Source: DATARH01 sp035534855
GTDB taxonomy: Bacteria; Pseudomonadota; Alphaproteobacteria; ATCC43930; CGMCC-115725
DNA: 64,000 nucleotides
NCBI GenBank assembly: GCA_035534855.1
Contig: DATLRD010000010.1
Span: 39,340 to 103,339 of the forward strand
Direction: 5' to 3'
Below the pieces are notes generated by a model. It was not told the DNA's origin. It made no database searches and saw only the letters and a list, made by a program, of their open reading frames with translations. This document shows positions 1-7,260 of the stretch, piece by piece. Numbering within the stretch: position 1 is the first letter of the stretch; each line of letters begins with the position of its first letter. Position numbers and translations under genes: made by a program.

Positions 1-455
1 AGCCCCGGATGTCGGGCGGCGATCGCGCCCAGCGCGGCCATCTGCCCGCCGGCCAAGAGCCCGACCGGATAGTCCTGCTGCTCGCACGCCTTCCAAAACC
101 AGTCGAGCGAACCGTTGGTCCACCAGGCCTTCTGCTGCGGCTGGTTAAACGTAAAGCGGAAGCCGAGCATGCCGGGGCGCGAGCGCCAGTTGCGCACGAT
201 CTCCTCGCGGTTCGGCGCCTGGAGGTCGAAATGCCCGAGGATGCAGAACTTGTCAGGGTGCGCCTTGACCGCCTCGACTGCCAGTTCGTTGACCTTTTCG
301 CCGAGCGATGAGGGCGGGTGGATCACCGCCGCGTCGACCCCGGCAGAAGCCATTTCGGCCAGCGCGTCGTTGACGTCATATGTCGGGATCTGCCGGTGAT
401 GCGCCGACATCTTGGCGTCTTCCCAGATGTGAATTTGTGAATCGACGATCAGCAT
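1..455 (-). CDS. Amidohydrolase family protein, C-terminus cut by window edge
   Basis: The first ~151 codons of a metal-dependent hydrolase of the amidohydrolase-2 (PF04909) TIM-barrel type, such as 2-pyrone-dicarboxylate lactonase or ACMSD-like enzymes. It starts at ATG 455. The N-terminus reads MLIVDSQIHIWED, where the family's HxH metal motif is replaced by Q-x-H; this occurs in part of the family. Further features are AGVDAAVIHPP, KVNELAVEAVKAHPDKF and ILGHFDLQAP, typical strand/helix segments of the barrel. The gene runs off the left edge, so C-terminal metal ligands cannot be seen. It diverges from the luciferase-like gene at 621. The substrate cannot be named. Confidence 0.85.
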   Translation of the reverse strand, partial: MLIVDSQIHIWEDAKMSAHHRQIPTYDVNDALAEMASAGVDAAVIHPPSSLGEKVNELAVEAVKAHPDKFCILGHFDLQAPNREEIVRNWRSRPGMLGFRFTFNQPQQKAWWTNGSLDWFWKACEQQDYPVGLLAGGQMAALGAIAARHPG

Positions 456-490
456 GGCATCTCTCCCGTGGCTTTCTGGCGACAGGCTAG

Positions 491-506
491 ACCGGATCAG
501 TCCGGT
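491..506. promoter_or_regulatory. Short perfect inverted repeat in a divergent intergenic region
   Basis: ACCGGA and TCCGGT are separated by four bases (TCAG), 36 bp upstream of the amidohydrolase start and 115 bp upstream of the divergent oxidoreductase start. It could be an operator for the divergent pair or a chance palindrome in GC-rich DNA. No promoter elements could be placed convincingly next to it. Confidence 0.25.
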
Positions 507-620
507 CCGGAAGGCCGCCGGTGCTCATGCCTAATCGCTATAGCCACGATAGGAATCCGGTATTTTGCATATTGCAGCCGAATGGTTACGCTGGTGCGGT
601 AAGGCGAAGGAGAAACCGGA

Positions 621-1658
621 ATGCAATTCGGATTGTTTGGCAGCGCGCAGGCAAAGCGGCCTGAACCCGGCGATGTGCTGACCGACAGCAGCCAAGGCTT
701 TCACGAGTGGATCGACAACAATGTCGAGGCCGAGGGGCTCGGTTATCGGTCGACCTTTGTCGTCGAGCACCACTTCACCGGGTTCGGCCAGGTGTCGGCG
801 AGCCTCAATTTGTTGACCTGGCTCGGCGCGCGCACCAAGACACTGCGCCTTGGCACCGCCGTGCTGGTCCTGCCGTGGCACAACCCGGTGCTGCTCGCCG
901 AGCAGGCGGCGACGCTCGACCTGTTGAGCGGCGGGCGGCTCGATTTCGGCATCGGCAAGGGGTATCGCTACAACGAGTTCGCCGGTTTTGCGATGCCGAT
1001 GGAAGAGGCCGACGCGCGCTTCGACGAATCGATGGAGGTCATCACCAAGGCGTTCACCCACGACACGCCGTGGAGCCACAAGGGCCCCTATTGGCAGTAT
1101 GACAATGTCGTCGTCGAACCGCCTTCGGCGCAGCGCCCGCATCCGCCGTTCTGGATGGGCGCCGGCAGCGAGCGCTCGGTGCGCCAGGTCGCCGAGCGCG
1201 GCTACAATCTGCTGCTCGGGCAGTACGACATGCCGGAAGACGTGCTGCGCCACGTCGCCCAGTTCCGCCGCGATGTCGAGGCGCGCGGCCGCCGCTTCGA
1301 CCCGATGGAGGTCGGTGTCGCCCGCGCCGTGCATTTCGCCGACTCCAAGGAGGATTTGGACAAGGCGCTGGAGCGCCGCTACCAGGGCCATTTGCGGGTC
1401 AATCGGCTCGCCACCCGCCCCGGCGAAGCCCGCGAGCGGTTCGTCCACAGCGAGGCCGCGACGCGCCATTTGTGCAACGAAACCGCGATCTTCGGCACGC
1501 CCGACCAGATCGTCGCCAAGATCGAGGCACTGCGCGCCGGCGGCGTCGACTACGTGCTGATCAATTTCGGCGGGTCGCGCACCAACATCCGGCGCTTCGC
1601 CACGGAGATCATGCCGCACTTCGCCGACAAGCCGCGAATGGCCGACGCGGCGAAGTAG
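621..1658 (+). CDS. LLM-class flavin-dependent oxidoreductase (luciferase-like monooxygenase)
   Basis: A 345-residue member of the bacterial luciferase-like FMN/F420 TIM-barrel superfamily (PF00296). It starts at ATG 621 with GAAGGAGAAACCGGA upstream. Family signatures are MQFGLFGSAQ at the N-terminus, a VVEHHF segment near residue 49, the block LRLGTAVLVLPWHNPVLLAEQ, then LLSGGRLDFGIGKGY (the conserved SGGR..G.G core) and a C-terminal GTPDQIVAKIEAL. Such proteins oxidise an organic substrate with reduced flavin and O2. The specific substrate is not evident. It diverges from a partial amidohydrolase, which suggests catabolism of a cyclic or aromatic compound, but this is inference. Confidence 0.9.
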   Translation: MQFGLFGSAQAKRPEPGDVLTDSSQGFHEWIDNNVEAEGLGYRSTFVVEHHFTGFGQVSASLNLLTWLGARTKTLRLGTAVLVLPWHNPVLLAEQAATLDLLSGGRLDFGIGKGYRYNEFAGFAMPMEEADARFDESMEVITKAFTHDTPWSHKGPYWQYDNVVVEPPSAQRPHPPFWMGAGSERSVRQVAERGYNLLLGQYDMPEDVLRHVAQFRRDVEARGRRFDPMEVGVARAVHFADSKEDLDKALERRYQGHLRVNRLATRPGEARERFVHSEAATRHLCNETAIFGTPDQIVAKIEALRAGGVDYVLINFGGSRTNIRRFATEIMPHFADKPRMADAAK

Positions 1659-1774
1659 GGTCCGGAGAACGGCCTCCGATGCAAGCCGGGGTCTGATCGC
1701 AAAGCGCCCCGGCCGCGCGGGCGAGCCCGTGGGTTCCCCGCAATGACGGATGCAATTCGATCAGAGTACTGCTT

Positions 1775-2473
1775 CTAGAATACGTTGACGGTCTGGCTGT
1801 CGTAATACGGGTAGCAAATCGTCTCCGGCGGACCACCGGTTTCTGGCTGACTCTCGGCCGACAGCCACGTCGACGGGCACCCTTCGGGCGCCGGGGCGGG
1901 GTTGTAAGCAAGCGGGACCGGCATCGGACCGGCACTGACCGCCGGTTCGACCCCAAACGGCAGCGAATCCGCGCGCATCACGTGAGCGGTGTTCCCCACA
2001 ACGCGCACAAACGCCCGGTATCCGACGGCCAGAGGGAGATCGTCGGGATAGTAGTTTTGCACGACGATAATGGCCGGAGATTGAGCGGGGTTGAGATAGG
2101 GATCGGGCGGATACGTCTTCTTATCGAGCAGCACCGTGTATTCAATCGCCGGAACGTTTGGCACGGCCGCATCGGCAAAGACGTCGAGCGGGCCCACCGA
2201 TAACCCGGCGTCCGCCCCCGACGGCCCCCTTGGCCCGGCGTGAACCCCGACAACAAACGGAATCGGCGATCGCGGGTTGATCGAGACGGACGCTGAGGCG
2301 TCGTTTTGACCGACGGTCACCCGCCGCGCGGCGATGATCGTCCCGTAAAAGAAATCGACGCGCTGCGGTTGCTCGTAAACCATTGGGTTATATTGCTGTT
2401 GCCCTCCCGGATAGGCACAACCGCCGACGACACCAACAAGGGCCCACGCCGAAAGCAAACCAACCACGCGCAT
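1775..2473 (-). CDS. Predicted outer-membrane lipoprotein with a SlyB-like segment
   Basis: A 232-residue protein with a lipoprotein signal: MRVV start, hydrophobic stretch LLSAWALVGVVG, then a lipobox ending at Cys19 (VVGGC). After the Cys comes a Gln/Pro-rich linker. The segment RVDFFYGTIIAARRVTV at about residues 38-54 resembles the start of the SlyB/Pcp outer-membrane lipoprotein core, but the glycine-zipper helix pair of that family is not recognisable. The remainder has a VEYTVLLDKKT-like strand region and a Pro-rich stretch, and ends DSQTVNVF. An AT-rich upstream region with TTATAG could hold its promoter. Function unknown; envelope location inferred from the signal. Confidence 0.75.
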   Translation of the reverse strand: MRVVGLLSAWALVGVVGGCAYPGGQQQYNPMVYEQPQRVDFFYGTIIAARRVTVGQNDASASVSINPRSPIPFVVGVHAGPRGPSGADAGLSVGPLDVFADAAVPNVPAIEYTVLLDKKTYPPDPYLNPAQSPAIIVVQNYYPDDLPLAVGYRAFVRVVGNTAHVMRADSLPFGVEPAVSAGPMPVPLAYNPAPAPEGCPSTWLSAESQPETGGPPETICYPYYDSQTVNVF

Positions 2474-2598
2474 CGCACATCCCCCAACGACCTATAAGTA
2501 AATCGTTGCAGCCAACGGTTAATAAGAGATTATCGCAATAATAGAAAACAACACGCAAAGCGGCGCGTTCTGAGGCTCGGATGCCGAATGCAGCGGGT

Positions 2599-3522
2599 CT
2601 ACGTCGCCATCGGACCGCCGATCTCGTCGCGGTCGAATTCGTAGCGGGTGTTGCAGAATTCGCAGGTCACGGTGGTCACCGCGTCCTGGCGCAACTCGTC
2701 GATGTCTTCCGGCGGGAACGAGCGCAGGATCGAGATGATCCGCTCGCGCGAGCAGCGGCACCGCGCCTCGACAGGCTGGGTGTCGAAGACCCGCACGGTT
2801 TCCTGGTGGAACAGGCGAAACAGCAGGTGGTGCGGCGACAGGTCGGGATCGGTCAGCTCAGACGCGGTTGCCGAGCTCATCAGCACCATTGCGCGGCGCC
2901 ACCCGTCTTCGACATCGTCGGCGATGACCTCGTAACCGCCCTCGGGCGGCACGCGCTGCAGCATCAGTCCGCCGGCGCGCCACACACCGCCGTCGCCGAC
3001 CCGCGCGGCCGACAGCTTGATCCCGGCCTGGATCTGCTCCGACTGGCGGAAATAATGCTGCGCGCACTCGGCGAGCGTCGCCCCCACCAGCTCGACGATG
3101 CCCTGGTAGCGTTCGGTGTGCTCGCCCTGGTCGACCGTGAACGCGATGTAGCCGCCGCCCATCAATTCTGGCACCGACGGGCTTTGCCCGCTCGGGGCCG
3201 TGGCAAGCTCATTAAGCCGCCGCTCGTCGTATTGCGCATAGCCGCGCACCGCGCCAGTGGTCGCGACATCGGCGACGATCAGCCGGACCGGCCCGTCGCT
3301 TTTGGTCTGCAGCGTAAAGACGCCGTCGTATTTGAGCGCCCCGGCGAGCACGACGGCGAGCACGACCGCCTCGCCCAGCACCGCCGCGACCGGCTCGGGG
3401 TAATCGTGCTGCGACAGGATCGTGTCGACCGTCGGGCCGAGCCGCACCAGCCGTCCGCGCAACGCAAACGGGTCGATCCGAAACGGTTGGATCAAATCGT
3501 CGGTTCGTGGGTCGCTTTCCAA
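2599..3522 (-). CDS. hslO: Hsp33 redox-regulated holdase chaperone
   Basis: A 307-residue Hsp33. The zinc/redox switch is visible at the C-terminus: C255-x-C257 (CRC) and C287-x-x-C290 (CEFC). Under oxidative stress the zinc is released, disulfides form and the protein becomes an ATP-independent chaperone in the cytosol. The N-terminal core shows the family blocks LSQHDYPEPVAAVLGEAVVLA and QTKSDGPVRLIVADV. The start is TTG 3522, 9 bases after GGAGA; no nearer ATG fits the alignment. In alphaproteobacteria hslO normally follows argF directly. Here a plus-strand methyltransferase sits between them, so hslO must have its own promoter or be uncoupled from the arg genes. Confidence 0.95.
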   Translation of the reverse strand: MESDPRTDDLIQPFRIDPFALRGRLVRLGPTVDTILSQHDYPEPVAAVLGEAVVLAVVLAGALKYDGVFTLQTKSDGPVRLIVADVATTGAVRGYAQYDERRLNELATAPSGQSPSVPELMGGGYIAFTVDQGEHTERYQGIVELVGATLAECAQHYFRQSEQIQAGIKLSAARVGDGGVWRAGGLMLQRVPPEGGYEVIADDVEDGWRRAMVLMSSATASELTDPDLSPHHLLFRLFHQETVRVFDTQPVEARCRCSRERIISILRSFPPEDIDELRQDAVTTVTCEFCNTRYEFDRDEIGGPMAT

Positions 3523-3911
3523 AACAAGGGTCTCCGCTGAGGCAGCCGCCGGCGCTCAAAAAGACCGCCTGAGCCCTCCCGTCGTCAACCCGTCCGTTGC
3601 GCGTCACGACCCCGCGAAATGCGCGTCGATCCAGTCGCGGAAGCGGGGCGCCCGCAGCAGAGGACACTCGGTCAGACGAATTTATGATCGTCGAACTTAC
3701 CATTATGACGTCGCTCCCTGACCTGCGCCCTACGCAACCAACAATTTTCACGGTCTAGCGATCTTAAGCCGGTGGCCGACAGCAGATCGGAGGGGAGCGC
3801 ACCTGCTTGGCGATTGATCCCGTTCTGTGCCGCGGCTACCTGGAACTAAAAGGTTCGTGCCGATATTCGACAACATGAGGGCCGATAGACGGCCGGGGAT
3901 GGGATAGCATC
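3523..3911. other. Intergenic region with a possible gene remnant
   Basis: This 389-bp gap between hslO and the methyltransferase holds no complete gene. Part of it (about 3660-3760) is less GC-rich than the surroundings. A 25-codon minus-strand fragment at 3604-3681 looks like the end of a LysR-type regulator (separate entry). A TTGATC hexamer near 3815 is followed after 17 bp by a poor -10 match, so a promoter for the downstream methyltransferase cannot be assigned. No tRNA-like or terminator structure was found. Confidence 0.5.
3604..3681 (-). pseudogene. Possible remnant of the C-terminus of a LysR/GcvA-type regulator
   Basis: Between two in-frame stops the minus strand encodes 25 residues ending LRAPRFRDWIDAHFAGS and then TGA. 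The pattern AxxFRDWI/L near a protein's end is common in GcvA-type LysR regulators. There is no start codon, no upstream continuation in any frame and no Shine-Dalgarno sequence. If real, it is the tail of a deleted regulator and marks the scar of the rearrangement that separated hslO from argF. The match is short and could be chance. Confidence 0.3.
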
Positions 3912-4607
3912 ATGCCGTTACTGCTGCGACCGGCTCTCGTTCCCTCGCTGATCGGAAGAGCAGTCCGCCGCACCATCGCGTGGGCTGCGGAGCGGCGTTA
4001 TGACAGGGCCCTGGGTATTGACACCGGGGGCGAGATCGTTGGCAAGCGGCTGATGATGACACCCGACGGAGAGGCTTGCGCTAAAGGTTATGCGGGCACG
4101 CCGCCATCTATTGCCGAGCACCTTATCGGCATGGTGGCCGACAGAGCCCGCGGCTTCACATTTGTCGATTACGGGGCTGGAAAGGGCCGAGTGTTGCTCA
4201 TCGCCGCTGGCTACCCCTTCGGCCGCGTTGTCGGCGTCGAGTTGTCCGAGCCGCTAACCCGCATCGCCGCAACCAATATCGCGGCCTATGCGCGGAGCCA
4301 TCCCGGACTGGTCCCTATTGAATTGGTGCACGCTAGTGCGTTGAATTACCAATTGCCGCTCACACCGTGCGTGCTGTTCTTTTACGACCCGTTCGAAGAA
4401 AGCCTTATGGAGCGCATCGGCCAACAAGTGCTCGGATCCTTCCTGGCCCACCCGAGGAAAATGTTCTTCATTTATTATTCTCCGGCGTTCGGGCATGTCT
4501 TCGAGGCGCCGTTCACGCGGCGTCATGACGTTACAGACTTGCTTGGCGGACCAATGAACCGCTACGGCAAACCGACAGCGTCGATCTTTGAAACGCTGCT
4601 TGAATGA
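3912..4607 (+). CDS. Class I SAM-dependent methyltransferase-like protein
   Basis: A 231-residue protein with a Rossmann-type methyltransferase core. Motif I is FVDYGAGKGRVLL (residues 84-96), followed by an acidic residue ending strand 2 (VVGVELSE, E110) and a post-motif FFYDPF (156-161) in the position of motif IV. No substrate-specific domain is recognised. It is the only plus-strand gene inside the arg-hslO neighbourhood. Third codon positions are visibly less GC-biased than in argF or argD (many GCT, ATT, TAT and CCA codons), which suggests later acquisition. The start at ATG 3912 has no strong Shine-Dalgarno sequence, so it is tentative. Confidence 0.7.
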   Translation: MPLLLRPALVPSLIGRAVRRTIAWAAERRYDRALGIDTGGEIVGKRLMMTPDGEACAKGYAGTPPSIAEHLIGMVADRARGFTFVDYGAGKGRVLLIAAGYPFGRVVGVELSEPLTRIAATNIAAYARSHPGLVPIELVHASALNYQLPLTPCVLFFYDPFEESLMERIGQQVLGSFLAHPRKMFFIYYSPAFGHVFEAPFTRRHDVTDLLGGPMNRYGKPTASIFETLLE

Positions 4608-4703
4608 GCGGTTGATCGGGTGGTTTGCGCGGTGACAATCTCCCGGCCCTGTCTTGCCCAGAACTCTCCTGTAACGGAGCCGTATCCTGCGGCGCGGGAG
4701 AAT

Positions 4704-5660
4704 TCACCCCAGACACCAGGCGAGGATGCCTTTTTGCGCGTGGAGGCGGTTTTCCGCTTCGTCCCACACCACGGATTGCGGGCCGTCGATGACCGCGGCG
4801 GTGACTTCTTCGCCGCGCTTGGCGGGCAGGCAGTGCATGAAGATCGCGTCGGGCTTGGCGCGGGCCATCAGCCGCTCGTCGACGCGGTACGGCGCCAACA
4901 AATTGTGGCGGTTGACGTTGGCCTCGCCCCCCATCGACACCCAGGTGTCGGTGACGACGCAATCAGAGCCGCTGACCGCCGCGCCCGGGTCGGTGGTCAG
5001 GCTGACGCGGCCGCCTTCGCCCCGTGCCCATTCGATCAGCCGCTTCTCGGGCTGCAGCGTCTCGGGGCAGGCGAGGCGCAGCGTAAAGCCAAAGCGCACC
5101 GCGGCGTGGATCCAGCTTGCCGCGACGTTGTTGCCGTCGCCGGCCCACGCGACGACCGTGTCGGCGATTGGCCCTTTGCATTCCTGCAGCGTCATCACGT
5201 CGGCCATGATCTGGCACGGGTGCGACGCGTCGGTCAGTCCGTTGATTACCGGCACGGTGGCGTAGCGCGCCATGTCGGCGAGCTTTTGCGCAGTGTTGGT
5301 GCGGATCATGATCGCGTCGACATAGCGCGACAGCACGCGCGCGGTGTCGGCGATGGTTTCGCCGCGGCCGAGCTGGCTGTCGGCGGTGCCGAGCACGATC
5401 GTGTCGCCGCCGAGCTGGCGCATCGCGACCTCGAACGAGACGCGGGTGCGGGTCGACGGCTTTTCGAAGATCAGCGCCAGCGACTTGCCTTCGAGCGGGC
5501 GGTCGTGCCGCCCGTTCTTGTAGGCAAAGCCGAGGTCGAGCATGCGGCGCAGATCGGCGGTCTGGTACTGATCGATGTCGAGAAAGTGGCGCGGCGGGGC
5601 GGTTTCCCGCCCGCCGGCCAGCGTTGTGCCGGTTGCCAGTGCCGCTATTGACCGGGCCAT
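4704..5660 (-). CDS. argF: Ornithine carbamoyltransferase
   Basis: A 318-residue enzyme that joins carbamoyl phosphate and ornithine to give citrulline in arginine biosynthesis. Diagnostic motifs are the carbamoyl-phosphate loop STRTR (69-73), the HPCQ motif in DASHPCQIMADV, DTWVSMG, and the ornithine-site HCLP (276-279). The start at ATG 5660 overlaps the end of argD by 16 nt, consistent with translational coupling; the longer frame open upstream is antisense-like low-complexity sequence inside argD. The usual partner hslO is not contiguous. It is probably expressed from the promoter and leader upstream of argD. Confidence 0.97.
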   Translation of the reverse strand: MARSIAALATGTTLAGGRETAPPRHFLDIDQYQTADLRRMLDLGFAYKNGRHDRPLEGKSLALIFEKPSTRTRVSFEVAMRQLGGDTIVLGTADSQLGRGETIADTARVLSRYVDAIMIRTNTAQKLADMARYATVPVINGLTDASHPCQIMADVMTLQECKGPIADTVVAWAGDGNNVAASWIHAAVRFGFTLRLACPETLQPEKRLIEWARGEGGRVSLTTDPGAAVSGSDCVVTDTWVSMGGEANVNRHNLLAPYRVDERLMARAKPDAIFMHCLPAKRGEEVTAAVIDGPQSVVWDEAENRLHAQKGILAWCLG

Positions 5661-6820
5661 TCGCGCGCCACCTTGTGCATGATGTCGAGCGCGGCGTCGA
5701 TCTCGCGGTCGCCGATGATCAGCGGCGGCAGGATGCGCAGCACGTTGTCGCCGGCGGTCAGCACCAACAGGCCCTCCTGCCGCATCTTGGCGACAAGGTC
5801 GCCGGCCGGCACGACGCACTTGATGCCGAGCAACAGCCCGGCGCCGCGCACGCTGTCGAACAGCTTGGGGTGGGCCGCAGCCAGCGCTTCGAGCCGGCCG
5901 CGCAACTTGCCGGAGAGGGCGTTGACCCCGTCGAAGAAGCCGGGCGCCAGCATGATGTCGAGCACGGCGTTGCCGGCGGCGACCGCCAGCGGGTTGCCGC
6001 CGAATGTCGAGCCGTGCGTGCCGGGCACCATGCCGACCGCGGCCTTTTCGGAGGCAAGGCAGGCGCCGATCGGCATGCCGTTGCCCAGCGCCTTGGCGAC
6101 CGCCATGATGTCGGGCGGCGCATCGGCCCATTGATGCGCGAACAGCTTGCCGGTGCGGCCCATGCCGCACTGCACCTCGTCGTAGACGAGCATCAGCCCG
6201 AACTCGTCGCAGATCGCACGCAGCCCTTTGAGGTAATCGGCCGAGGGGGCGCGCACGCCGCCTTCGCCCTGCACCGGCTCGACCAGGATCGCTGCGGTCT
6301 CCTGGGTCACCGCAGCGCGCATCTCGTTGAGGTTGTTCCAGGCGACATGGTCGAACCCGTCCATCACCGGGCCGAAACCTTTGAGGTAGGCCTCGGCGCC
6401 CGCCGCGGCGAGCGTCGCAAAGCTGCGGCCGTGAAACGAGCCGTTGCAGGCGATCACCCGGTAGCGCTCGGGATGGCCGGTCTCACTCTGGTATTTGCGC
6501 GCCACCTTGATCGACAATTCGACCGCCTCGGCGCCCGAATTGTTGAAGAACACGGTGTCGGCAAAGCTGTTTTCGACAAGCCGCTGGGCCAGCCGCTCCT
6601 GCCCCGGAATGCGGAACAGGTTCGACGAATGCCACAGCTGCTTGGCCTGCGCGGTGATTGCGTCGATCAGATGCGGGTGGCAGTGACCGAGCGAGGTCAC
6701 CGCGATCCCGCTGGTCAGGTCGAGAAACTTGCGGCCGTCGTTGGCGTAAAGATAGCAGCCTTCGCCCCGTTCAACGGCGACGTCCCACCGGCCATAGGTC
6801 GGCATCACGGGTGTAATCAC
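5645..6820 (-). CDS. argD: Acetylornithine aminotransferase
   Basis: A 391-residue fold-type I PLP enzyme that converts N-acetylglutamate semialdehyde to N-acetylornithine and can also act in lysine synthesis. Visible features are NNSGAEAVELSIKVAR (cofactor phosphate loop), the PLP-ring aspartate in LVYDEVQ (D214), the Schiff-base lysine K243 in VAKALGNG, and STFGGNPLA. The start is GTG 6820, preceded by AGGAG at good spacing. It is the first structural gene of an argD-argF unit. The 5' region carries an arginine-rich leader ORF and a good promoter, listed separately. Confidence 0.97.
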   Translation of the reverse strand: MITPVMPTYGRWDVAVERGEGCYLYANDGRKFLDLTSGIAVTSLGHCHPHLIDAITAQAKQLWHSSNLFRIPGQERLAQRLVENSFADTVFFNNSGAEAVELSIKVARKYQSETGHPERYRVIACNGSFHGRSFATLAAAGAEAYLKGFGPVMDGFDHVAWNNLNEMRAAVTQETAAILVEPVQGEGGVRAPSADYLKGLRAICDEFGLMLVYDEVQCGMGRTGKLFAHQWADAPPDIMAVAKALGNGMPIGACLASEKAAVGMVPGTHGSTFGGNPLAVAAGNAVLDIMLAPGFFDGVNALSGKLRGRLEALAAAHPKLFDSVRGAGLLLGIKCVVPAGDLVAKMRQEGLLVLTAGDNVLRILPPLIIGDREIDAALDIMHKVAREWPGQ

Positions 6821-6863
6821 GTGCGTTCTCCTGTGCGATGAGGGTACGGAATGGGAAATTTCG

Positions 6864-6918
6864 GGCGACGCAGCTTTATCGTCGTCGCCGTTCCCCGACC
6901 GGCGCGTGAGACCGCGCC
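6864..6918 (-). promoter_or_regulatory. Candidate transcription attenuator with alternative hairpins upstream of argD
   Basis: Four RNA segments can pair in two ways. Reading the minus strand: segment 1 GGCGCG (6918-6913) pairs with segment 2 CGCGCC (6906-6901), loop 6 nt. Segment 3 GGCGACG (6889-6883) pairs with segment 4 CGTCGCC (6870-6864), loop 12 nt. Alternatively CGCCG of segment 2 (6904-6900) pairs with CGGCG of segment 3 (6890-6886), loop 9 nt. Segment 3 overlaps the leader ORF's final arginine codons, and the 3:4 loop holds its stop codon. A ribosome waiting on arginine would block the 3:4 hairpin. The 3:4 hairpin is followed by AAATTTCCC, not a long U-tract, so it is not a textbook terminator. 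Confidence 0.45.
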
Positions 6919-6959
6919 TTTGCCCAACTCCGGCCGATTGCGCCGGGCTTCCGCGTCAT
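6876..6959 (-). CDS. Candidate arginine-rich leader peptide of argD-argF
   Basis: A 27-residue ORF starting at ATG 6959 with an excellent Shine-Dalgarno sequence (AAGGAG, six bases before the ATG) and ending 55 bases before the argD start. Seven of 27 residues are arginine, and the last four codons before TAA are CGG CGA CGA CGA. This is the layout of a biosynthetic-operon leader peptide: codons for the end product clustered just before the stop, within RNA that can form alternative hairpins. The same frame stays open upstream to 7067, but those codons lack the local GC3 bias and lie partly upstream of the promoter. Arginine is common in GC-rich genomes, so the content alone is not proof. Confidence 0.5.
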   Translation of the reverse strand: MTRKPGAIGRSWAKARSHAPVGERRRR

Positions 6960-7019
6960 CGCCCTCTCCTTGCCGCGCGCCGCATCGCGGTCGCGCAGTA
7001 TCGAGCAGGAAAGCCGCGG

Positions 7020-7048
7020 AGTATGAGGATGCGGCGCTATCCTGTCAA
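7020..7048 (-). promoter_or_regulatory. Predicted sigma70-type promoter of the argD-argF unit
   Basis: On the minus strand a perfect -35 hexamer TTGACA (7048-7043) is followed after 17 bp by CATACT (7025-7020), four of six matches to the -10 consensus. Transcription would begin near 7013, about 50 nt before the arginine-rich leader ORF and about 190 nt before argD. The element lies back to back with the predicted katG promoter. Confidence 0.6.
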
Positions 7049-7086
7049 TTCGCACCATGAATTCCACCGGCCGGACAAAAGGGGCA

Positions 7087-7115
7087 TTGACGCCGAGCGT
7101 GGCGGGGCATACTTT
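7087..7115 (+). promoter_or_regulatory. Predicted katG promoter
   Basis: TTGACG (7087-7092, five of six matches) is separated by 17 bp from TACTTT (7110-7115, three of six). The predicted start, near 7122, falls inside the palindromic operator described next, so binding there would block transcription. The 5' leader would be about 140 nt. Confidence 0.5.
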
Positions 7116-7128
7116 GTAATCATTCTAA
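7114..7128 (+). promoter_or_regulatory. PerR/Fur-family-like operator at the katG promoter
   Basis: The 15-mer TTGTAATCATTCTAA is a near-perfect 7-1-7 inverted repeat. It differs from the PerR consensus TTATAATnATTATAA at only two of 14 positions. It overlaps the end of the predicted -10 element and the start site of katG. Fur-family peroxide sensors (PerR, and Irr in some alphaproteobacteria) repress katG through such boxes, so peroxide-induced derepression is the likely logic. The regulator itself is not in this window, so whether PerR, Irr or Fur binds is open. Confidence 0.6.
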
Positions 7129-7260
7129 TTTATCCGTTGAGGAGATTGCCATCGGCAAGAACCAACGGTTGGCCCTGGCCGCGATCCCGCGACGGCCGCG
7201 CGGGTTTGTCTTGTTTATCAATCTCGATGCCGACGGTGGCGGCAACGATCGGAGGGCAAA

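Noticed and set aside
5661..6170. N-terminal extension of the argF frame through argD
   Set aside because: The extra 170 codons read as low-complexity Arg/Gly sequence inside argD; the family N-terminus begins at ATG 5660.
6960..7067. Longer 63-codon version of the arginine leader ORF
   Set aside because: The upstream codons lack GC3 bias, overlap the predicted promoter, and the best Shine-Dalgarno sequence precedes the internal ATG at 6959.
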